A stretch of 64,000 nucleotides of DNA from Candidatus Vicinibacter affinis (GTDB taxonomy: Bacteria > Bacteroidota > Bacteroidia > Chitinophagales > Saprospiraceae), in NCBI GenBank assembly GCA_016714365.1, contig JADJNH010000005.1:443501-507500 (forward strand), given 5' to 3'. Below the pieces are notes generated by a model. It did not search any database, had not been told where the DNA came from, and saw nothing but the letters and a program-made list of their open reading frames with translations. Below, piece after piece: positions 58,138 to 64,000 of this stretch (positions within the stretch are counted from its first letter, which is position 1; each line of letters starts with the position of its first letter). Position numbers and translations under genes: made by a program.

Positions 58138-59028
58138 TTAGAAATCTAACCAGATTCCACATTCCAGCGTTCTAAAATCATTTTTTTCCCAGGTTGGACT
58201 AAGGTCATAATTAGCATAGAATTTCAAGGCACCAATGTCTATCCTACTGCTGAGACCATAGCGGTAAGTGTTAAATCCAAAATCTTCTTCAGTTTCAATT
58301 TTTCTCCGGACATCTTCTCTGCGCACTTCTGATTCCTGGTGTACCAATACGCCTCCATAACCACCAACGCCAATCCCAATTCTTCCCAAGCCTTTAATTT
58401 TATTGCTTTGGAAATATAACATCAGGGGTATTTGAAGATGTTGAAAGTCCATACTTGAGACTTTAACTTTATCGTCCTTAGTATACACCAGGGTTTGATT
58501 TGGTTCAAAACTTAGTTTTTCCTTAAAAGTTAATTCACCAATTCTCCAACCTAATGAAGTCATGAGTTGTACATTCTTGCTACCCAAATAAATTTTAGTT
58601 GGGAGAAAGTTTAAAGTCCATGACCATGAGCTAAAAGGTTTATTTTCAAGATCATTGACCAAAACTTCATTATTGACCTTATTACTTTGTAGTAGATTTA
58701 ATCCTAAGTCAATGTCAAGAAAATCAACATCTGCACCCTTTGATTTCTTATGTTTCTTTTCTGGATTGATATTTTCTTTATTTGAATGTTTGCGATCTAT
58801 GCTTTTGTCATCATCCTCCTTTTTTGACTTCTTATCTTCACTTTTACGTTCAATGATAAAGATGTCGCGGTCACCAAGTTTTATTTTGACTGTGTCGCCA
58901 TTTTCTTTTTTTTCCATTGAAGGTGGTTCAGGTGGTGAAGGTGGAGAAGGGGGAGCAGGAGGGGGAGTTACTTGAGCATTGAGCATCATTTGGATACCTA
59001 GAAATAGAGATAAAAAAACAGTTTTCAT
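58138..59028 (-). CDS. Exported protein with C-terminal outer-membrane barrel-like domain
   Basis: 296 residues. A signal peptide (about 1-19, ending LNAQ) is followed by a Pro-rich linker (PPPAPPSPPSPPEPP), a highly charged Lys/Asp-rich low-complexity region (about 45-100), and then a beta-strand-rich domain (about 100-296; LGWRIGELTFKEKLSF, HLQIPLMLYFQSNKIKG, RIGIGVGGYGGVLVH, ALKFYANYDLSPTWE) resembling PorT-type outer-membrane barrels. It is the last gene of the operon with a sigma factor, so it may be regulated by or report to it. Family assignment moderate. Confidence 0.7.
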   Translation of the reverse strand: MKTVFLSLFLGIQMMLNAQVTPPPAPPSPPSPPEPPSMEKKENGDTVKIKLGDRDIFIIERKSEDKKSKKEDDDKSIDRKHSNKENINPEKKHKKSKGADVDFLDIDLGLNLLQSNKVNNEVLVNDLENKPFSSWSWTLNFLPTKIYLGSKNVQLMTSLGWRIGELTFKEKLSFEPNQTLVYTKDDKVKVSSMDFQHLQIPLMLYFQSNKIKGLGRIGIGVGGYGGVLVHQESEVRREDVRRKIETEEDFGFNTYRYGLSSRIDIGALKFYANYDLSPTWEKNDFRTLECGIWLDF

Positions 59029-59061
59029 ATTTTCAGATTTATGATTAAAATTTTAAATAAA

Positions 59062-59928
59062 TTATTTAGTAGTAAAAGATAATGACTTTGACATTTCAAA
59101 AGCTTCGCTTTTAAAATCTACTGCAATAGTCGTTTTATGTTGAGATTCTGATTCTTTGATTGTGAGTGTATTGTCTGTCCATTCACTTGTCTTTTTGGAC
59201 AGCATATTAAAGATTCCCTTTCTAATGGTCTTACCCAGTGACTGGGCTTGATTGTCTTCCAATGCCAAGTCTTTGTTTATATTGCTCTCAATTTGGGCAT
59301 TTCTGGTCTCTAAAACATTGTCATTGAAATTATCAGTTTCATTATTTTTGATTTCCGAATCGTTGACGACAACATCTTTTGAAATGAATTTTTCGTTAGT
59401 GTCTATTGTGGATGCAACTTGTGTATTAAACTCAATATTTAGATGATCTTTTTCAACTGATGGCAACGATGAAAGTTTATTTGGTTTTTCAGTAGGTGAC
59501 TTGATTTTGTTATTGAGTATTTTGGTACCGATATTATTTTGGTTTGAAATGATTTCTTGTTGGCTAATAAGATTGGTATCAGCGTTTAAATCAGTTTCGG
59601 AACCATTGATTTGTTCAATGACCGATCCCTGGTTGGACAACAGAGGACTAATTTCTTGCATTGGATTGTTGGTAAAAGAAGGAGAACTGGATGTATTGTT
59701 TTGATAATAATAAAACAGTCCAATGCCGAGAATTAAAGAAGCAGCTGCATAATAGTATTTGAAAGGTGATGAAAAGAATAGTTTATATGTTTTACCAGAC
59801 TCCTTTTTATTTAATGGAAATGACTTATCCAGGATTTTATCAATGAGATCTGCAGGAGGTGTCTTTTGGTCAAGTTCCGTTTTATGCAGTTGTATATATT
59901 CTTTGAGTCGATCTTTCATAATTTTCAT
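59062..59928 (-). CDS. Membrane-anchored hypothetical, possible anti-sigma factor
   Basis: 288 residues. A short cytoplasmic N-terminus (about 1-52) precedes a single membrane helix (about 53-72, YYYAAASLILGIGLFYYYQ). A long, Asn/Ser/Thr-rich periplasmic part follows, low in complexity. The ATG at 59928 overlaps the sigma factor gene; another ATG lies 9 bases later. A position directly after an ECF sigma gene and one TM helix are typical of anti-sigma factors, but I see no ZAS (HxxxCxxC) motif, so this call is contextual. Confidence 0.6.
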   Translation of the reverse strand: MKIMKDRLKEYIQLHKTELDQKTPPADLIDKILDKSFPLNKKESGKTYKLFFSSPFKYYYAAASLILGIGLFYYYQNNTSSSPSFTNNPMQEISPLLSNQGSVIEQINGSETDLNADTNLISQQEIISNQNNIGTKILNNKIKSPTEKPNKLSSLPSVEKDHLNIEFNTQVASTIDTNEKFISKDVVVNDSEIKNNETDNFNDNVLETRNAQIESNINKDLALEDNQAQSLGKTIRKGIFNMLSKKTSEWTDNTLTIKESESQHKTTIAVDFKSEAFEMSKSLSFTTK

Positions 59929-60457
59929 TTTTTTTTAAAATTTCAACCAACTTTTGTTTGGCCCTTAAATATTGACTTCTTGATGTTGCATTTGCTATCC
60001 CCAGCATCTGGCTTATTTCTTCGTGGGAAAAATCTTCTATGGCATACATCGTAAAAACAATTCTGTATTTTTCCGGCAGCAGACTAAGAGATGACATTAT
60101 TTTATTAAGATTATTTTCAAACTCCTCCTCATTTACCAAATTTTCTTCATCATTCATGTTTATAAGGACAGGCGTATTTTCTATGTCTTCAAATCTCAAT
60201 TTTTTCTTTTTTTCAATTGATTGAAGGCATGTGTTCACACAAATTCTTTTAATCCATGCCGGCAATAATCCTTCCTGATCCAATTGACCTATGTTCTGGA
60301 AAATCTTGACAAAAGCTTCCTGCAAGACATCCAGAGCATCGTGCTCATGATTCATCATCCTCAGACAGAGGTTGTACATGGGTTTACTGAATTGATCATA
60401 CAGTTCCCTGCACGCTCTTTGGTCGGCTCTTTTTACTCTTTCTACAAGGGACTCCAT
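59882..60457 (-). CDS. ECF-type RNA polymerase sigma factor
   Basis: 191 residues from the ATG at 60457; longer starts use TTG. Region 2 spans about 10-80 (ACRELYDQFSKPMYNLCLRM, DALDVLQEAFVKIFQNIGQ), and region 4 has YRIVFTMYAIEDFSHEEISQMLGIANATSRSQYLRAKQKL, a helix-turn-helix. This is a typical ECF factor of Bacteroidota. It overlaps the downstream membrane gene by 47 bases; a barrel candidate follows. Confidence 0.93.
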   Translation of the reverse strand: MESLVERVKRADQRACRELYDQFSKPMYNLCLRMMNHEHDALDVLQEAFVKIFQNIGQLDQEGLLPAWIKRICVNTCLQSIEKKKKLRFEDIENTPVLINMNDEENLVNEEEFENNLNKIMSSLSLLPEKYRIVFTMYAIEDFSHEEISQMLGIANATSRSQYLRAKQKLVEILKKNENYERSTQRIYTTA

Positions 60458-60586
60458 TTTGTTTGATTGTGGTTGTCTTGCAATATAAAGAGGTGTTTGA
60501 TGCAAAAACGTTGCAAAATATTTACTTCCTTTATAAAATTAATGGCTAATATCAATATAATTGATTGATATTCAATTGTATAAAAT

Positions 60587-61339
60587 TTACCAGTGATATT
60601 CTTCACCATGTTTTTTCAACCATTTTTCAGCTAATTTAAATTCAGGCATAACGCATTCTACCAGGTTCCAGAAAGCTTTTGAATGATTGTGATGCTGCAG
60701 GTGTGCCAATTCATGAATAATTATATAATCAAAAATAAAATCCGGGCATAACAAAAGCCGGGAGGATAGACTGATGTTTTTATTGGTACTGCATGAACCC
60801 CAATTGCTGTTATTGTTTCTTAATCTTACAACGTTAATTTCTTTTCTGAAAAACTTCTCATTGATTGATTGAACTCTCGATTTGACTCCATTTAGATAGG
60901 TAGCAGACATAACTCTGCTCATGATGTCACTCATCATTTTTTGTTTAACAGATGCGTCAATATTCTTAGGTAACTCTATAAAAATATTGGTTCCAATTCT
61001 TTTTCCTGTGCCTGTTATTCTTTTGTCTGACTCCGATATAAAGATGGTAAATTCAGTTTGTCTAACCTGAATCTTCGATCCATTTTCATACGCGCGAGGT
61101 TGATATTTTTTACTAAACTCCGGATCTTTTGCAATTTTTTTATAGATCCAGTCCTTTGCCCATAATATATGTTGGTCTTTTTGGCCGCTGCTGGCTATAA
61201 TTGGAATACGTACAATTGCCTTATTTTTACCAAGCGACACTCTGGCAGACATTCTGTATTCAAAGTGAATTTCAAGCGGTAATTCAAAATCAAGGAATTT
61301 GATTTTTTGTATTTCCTTGAAAGGTTTTAGTTTAAGCAT
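60587..61339 (-). CDS. YgjP-like (DUF45/M48-related) metallopeptidase
   Basis: About 250 residues from the ATG at 61339 (a longer TTG start would run back into serC). The zinc motif is HELAHLQHHNHSKAFW, with the catalytic Glu and a third His in the family pattern HELxHxxxxxHSxxFW. A WGSCS segment (SNWGSCSTNKNI) precedes it as in the YgjP group. It overlaps the upstream serC by 8 bases, so co-transcription is likely. Cytoplasmic; substrate unknown. Confidence 0.88.
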   Translation of the reverse strand: MLKLKPFKEIQKIKFLDFELPLEIHFEYRMSARVSLGKNKAIVRIPIIASSGQKDQHILWAKDWIYKKIAKDPEFSKKYQPRAYENGSKIQVRQTEFTIFISESDKRITGTGKRIGTNIFIELPKNIDASVKQKMMSDIMSRVMSATYLNGVKSRVQSINEKFFRKEINVVRLRNNNSNWGSCSTNKNISLSSRLLLCPDFIFDYIIIHELAHLQHHNHSKAFWNLVECVMPEFKLAEKWLKKHGEEYHW

Positions 61340-62402
61340 ATTTATTTGCAAAACTTTGCATAACATCCACAAGTACTTCTACACTTTCAAGATCTAGCGC
61401 ATTGTACAATGAAGCTCTAAAACCACCAACAGATCTATGTCCTGCTAAACCCACACATCCTGCTTTTTTACATTCTTCAAGAAATAGCGTTTCATGTTCT
61501 ACTTTTTTGGGAATAAAAACCACATTCATCCATGATCTATCTTCTTTTGCAACTGTTCCTGTAAAACAAGGATTTTTGTCAATTTCATTATAGAGCATTT
61601 CAGCTTTAGCCTGGTTTCTGGATTCCATTGCTGACAAACCTCCCATTTCTTTAATCCACCGCATGGTTAGCATGGAAACATATATTGGGAAAACTGGTGG
61701 CGTATTGTACATGGAATTCTTTTCAGCATGTGTTTTATAATTCAGCATGGTCGGCAACTTCCTCTTCGCTCTACCCATCAGTTCTTTTCTTACTGTTACG
61801 AGTGTGACTCCTGCCGGACCCATATTTTTTTGCGCACCTGCATAGATCAATCCAAAATCTTTGCCATCTATTTTTTTACTAAATATATCTGAAGACATAT
61901 CACAGACAATAGGAATTTCGGCTTTCGGGAAAGATTTATATTGACTTCCATAAATAGTATTATTGGAAGTTAAGTGAAGATAAGCACCATCTCCTGGAAC
62001 AGTAAATCCTTTTGGTATATGTCTGAAAGAGTCGGCTTCTGAAGATGCCAAGACCTCAACATCACCAAAAAGCCTTGCTTCTTTAATTGCACCTGTAGCC
62101 CAGGTCCCTGTATTTATGTAATATGCTTTTTCATTTTCGCCAAGCAAATTCATTGGAACCATGTAGAACTGGCTACTTGCACCACCGGAGAGGAACAGTA
62201 CTGCAAAATCGTCATTCAGAGAAAGCAGCTCCCTCACAAGTTGTTCAGCTTCAGCCATAACCGCTTCAAATTCCTTACTTCTGTGAGAAATCTCCAGTAA
62301 GGACAAATCCATGTTGCTGAAATTAATTACCGAATCCGCTGCCTGATTGAGTACCGATTGTGGCAGAATGGCTGGTCCTGCATAGAAATTGTGTTTTTTC
62401 AT
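61332..62402 (-). CDS. serC: Phosphoserine aminotransferase
   Basis: About 356 residues from the ATG at 62402 (an upstream in-frame extension would lack the family's beginning). The N-terminus MKKHNFYAGPAILP is typical of SerC. The PLP-binding Lys is in AGAQKNMGPAGVTLV, and GGASSQFYMVPMNLL plus the end segment GHRSVGGFRASLYNALDLE are conserved. It makes phosphoserine from phosphohydroxypyruvate for serine synthesis. serA is not next to it. Confidence 0.95.
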   Translation of the reverse strand: MKKHNFYAGPAILPQSVLNQAADSVINFSNMDLSLLEISHRSKEFEAVMAEAEQLVRELLSLNDDFAVLFLSGGASSQFYMVPMNLLGENEKAYYINTGTWATGAIKEARLFGDVEVLASSEADSFRHIPKGFTVPGDGAYLHLTSNNTIYGSQYKSFPKAEIPIVCDMSSDIFSKKIDGKDFGLIYAGAQKNMGPAGVTLVTVRKELMGRAKRKLPTMLNYKTHAEKNSMYNTPPVFPIYVSMLTMRWIKEMGGLSAMESRNQAKAEMLYNEIDKNPCFTGTVAKEDRSWMNVVFIPKKVEHETLFLEECKKAGCVGLAGHRSVGGFRASLYNALDLESVEVLVDVMQSFANKYA

Positions 62403-62706
62403 TTGGATCATTAAATATCTATTGGCAAAGTTATGTATTGTTACTTGATAAAGAGAAGGATAAAGTTCAATTTTTAACAGAGTCAACAAATGTTGTTTTT
62501 ATTAATCAAATTCCACTAATTTTATCTAAAATTTCATCTGTGTCAAGAATAGTAAAAATTTCAACCAGTTTCATGGATGTTTGGTTAGAAAACTTTATTT
62601 GCAAAATTGTCGAGGTTGGTAATACCAGAGGTATACTTACATGCCACCGTGAAGACACACCTGATTTTTTTTTATCATTAACGGAATTAACCTGATATTT
62701 TAAGCT
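62403..62706. other. Upstream region between serC and the last giant gene
   Basis: No clear gene. A plus-strand frame of 111 codons (62360-62695) spans it but begins antisense to serC, and no family is recognised. No convincing promoter for the following gene was found; a T-run (about 62664-62673) is the only notable feature. Confidence 0.4.
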
Positions 62707-64000
62707 ATGAAGAAATACCGTTATAAAGTAAATTATAATATTGGGTTAGTTTTAGTTTTATCAGGACTTTTTGCCTTTTGTCTGAACGCCCAATTGAACA
62801 CTGTAAATAATAAGATTAATCTTCCATTTGGATTTGTGCAGGGAGGGACCTGTTGTTGTGGAAATTTTACTGAGTTAAGTTTTCCCAATCTTGATTTTGA
62901 AGAAGGAACTTCCCCTCCCATTGGAGGATTTATTACTTATGGTGCTGGATCGGTTTTCGCAGGTTGGAGAGTAACTCGTGCAACGATTGACCATGTAGAA
63001 GGCAGCCACGCCAATTTGGGAAACGGCAACCCAAATGGTGCAACTAATTTTATCGATTTGCATGGTTCTCCTGGTTTTGGAGGAATTTCCTACATGCTTA
63101 CAGGACTTACGGCCGGAAATAATTATAGAATTGATTTTTGGACGGCTCAGAATGGAAGCGGACATAGTTCAACAGGTACCCTACAAATTGCGGGTGGTGC
63201 ATGGTTGGATGTAAGTTGGACCGTTACCATTTCAGGTGCAGTAGCCTGGTTTAAGCAATCATATATGTTTATAGCACAAGGTCCTACTGCTGATATGGAA
63301 TTTAGTAGTGTAGGTGATTTGGTGTATGCTGGAACATTGGTAGATGATATTAAAATATTTGAGTGCCCTGCTGATAAGGAAGAACCCATGGTGATAAATG
63401 AGCCTCTTGATGAAATTTATTCTTGTCTGAAGGACGTTTTACCTCCTGCTGTTTTACAAATAAGCGACAATTGTGACCCTAATCCGGTTGTAAAAATAAA
63501 GTCCAGCACCCGAAAAGTTGATGATTGTGAACAAATTTTGACTAGAGAATGGACCATTACAGATAAATGCGGCAATACAAAAGTCCTTGATCAGGAAATA
63601 ATTATCAAAGATGAAGAAGCACCTAAAATTGTTACACCCCCTAAGGACAAAATTGTCGATTGTAAAACACATAATAGAAATTTATTTTTAAGTTGGGTTT
63701 CGACTACTGGCGGGGCTTCAGTCAAGGACAACTGTGGAAAGGTGTATATCAACGCCCAATATGACAGTATACCAACTAGGCCTTGTGACACTACTACGGT
63801 TGATTTTGTGGCCACTGATGATTGTAATAATGAAACGTATTTTTCTGCTCATTACATTATTAATGATACTGTTAAACCAATTTTAGTTAAGCCAGCTACT
63901 CCTGTTTTACTTCAATGTTCACCATCCGCACGGGATTCTCTCAAAAGATGGCTTAATCAAAATGGAAATGCAGAAGCTATTGATGGCTGTTCCAATCTGC
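62707..64000 (+). CDS. Start of another HYR-type exported protein (runs off right edge)
   Basis: The frame is open from the ATG at 62707 to the window end (431 codons); an in-frame TAA two codons upstream fixes the start region. A signal peptide (about 1-29, ending LNAQ) is followed by a DUF642/choice-of-anchor-C-like galactose-binding sandwich (about 50-222; for example FIDLHGSPGFGGISYML and GLTAGNNYRIDFWTAQN), then HYR-like repeats with SDNCDPNP, WTITDKCGN, and further Cys pairs. It is probably another T9SS surface protein, but its C-terminus is not in the window, so the tail cannot be confirmed. Confidence 0.85.
   Translation, partial: MKKYRYKVNYNIGLVLVLSGLFAFCLNAQLNTVNNKINLPFGFVQGGTCCCGNFTELSFPNLDFEEGTSPPIGGFITYGAGSVFAGWRVTRATIDHVEGSHANLGNGNPNGATNFIDLHGSPGFGGISYMLTGLTAGNNYRIDFWTAQNGSGHSSTGTLQIAGGAWLDVSWTVTISGAVAWFKQSYMFIAQGPTADMEFSSVGDLVYAGTLVDDIKIFECPADKEEPMVINEPLDEIYSCLKDVLPPAVLQISDNCDPNPVVKIKSSTRKVDDCEQILTREWTITDKCGNTKVLDQEIIIKDEEAPKIVTPPKDKIVDCKTHNRNLFLSWVSTTGGASVKDNCGKVYINAQYDSIPTRPCDTTTVDFVATDDCNNETYFSAHYIINDTVKPILVKPATPVLLQCSPSARDSLKRWLNQNGNAEAIDGCSNL

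Noticed and set aside
62360..62695. 111-codon plus-strand ORF between serC and the last gene
   Set aside because: It starts antisense to the conserved N-terminus of serC, has no recognisable domain and no good start within the gap. Not fully excluded.

Overview
The window looks like chromosomal DNA of a Bacteroidota bacterium, most likely a Saprospiraceae-type member of Saprospiria. The evidence is low G+C, giant cysteine-rich HYR-repeat proteins ending in type IX secretion (T9SS) sorting tails, Bacteroidota-type promoters (TTTG-N19-20-TAnnTTTG) and typical families (DUF2723, DUF6089, DUF4153, T9SS tails, YfiT-like DinB). The genus-level placement is inference; no rRNA or tRNA gene was seen.

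Left part (1-14.3 kb): the 3' part of one giant secreted protein gene runs in from the left edge. A 3,343-residue paralogue follows: signal peptide, 15 regular HYR-like repeats with a LamG-like domain nested inside one of them, a second nested domain, a C-terminal half homologous to the first gene, a dockerin-like segment, a cohesin-like sandwich and a T9SS tail. The right edge (from 62,707) carries the start of a third HYR-type exported protein, which opens with a DUF642-like domain. The window is therefore bracketed by large surface or adhesin-type genes.

Middle part (14.7-62.4 kb) is mostly ordinary chromosome. It holds a TPR lipoprotein, a Tat-exported Gfo/Idh/MocA oxidoreductase, a two-domain M16 peptidase, a TIGR02757 protein, a DUF4153 membrane protein, a lytic transglycosylase and a GH3-family protein. 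An rRNA methyltransferase and the ribosomal operon rpsF-rpsR-rplI come next, then pdxH, a SET-domain protein, a PaaE-like reductase, a glycosyltransferase and a DUF6089 barrel. A three-gene minus-strand operon (46-residue membrane microprotein, RluA-type pseudouridine synthase, thiL) is followed by DUF2723, rpiB and an M28 peptidase, and by two tandem POT transporters. Then come aconitase, mscL, a thioredoxin/YbbN-like protein, hpt with an Ogt-type methyltransferase, uvrA, a DUF937-OmpA fusion, a DinB/YfiT-like protein, an isolated sdhB, queG, an ECF sigma factor operon with a membrane-anchored partner and an outer-membrane barrel candidate, a YgjP-like metallopeptidase and serC.

The genes do not form one pathway. 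The most unusual biology is in the giant exported proteins: domains nested inside repeats, cohesin-like and dockerin-like modules in the same chain, and a mosaic base composition that suggests recombination between paralogues. No CRISPR array, prophage, insertion sequence or tRNA was recognised. Two gene-poor stretches (47.7-48.5 kb and 48.9-49.4 kb) may contain decayed coding sequence.
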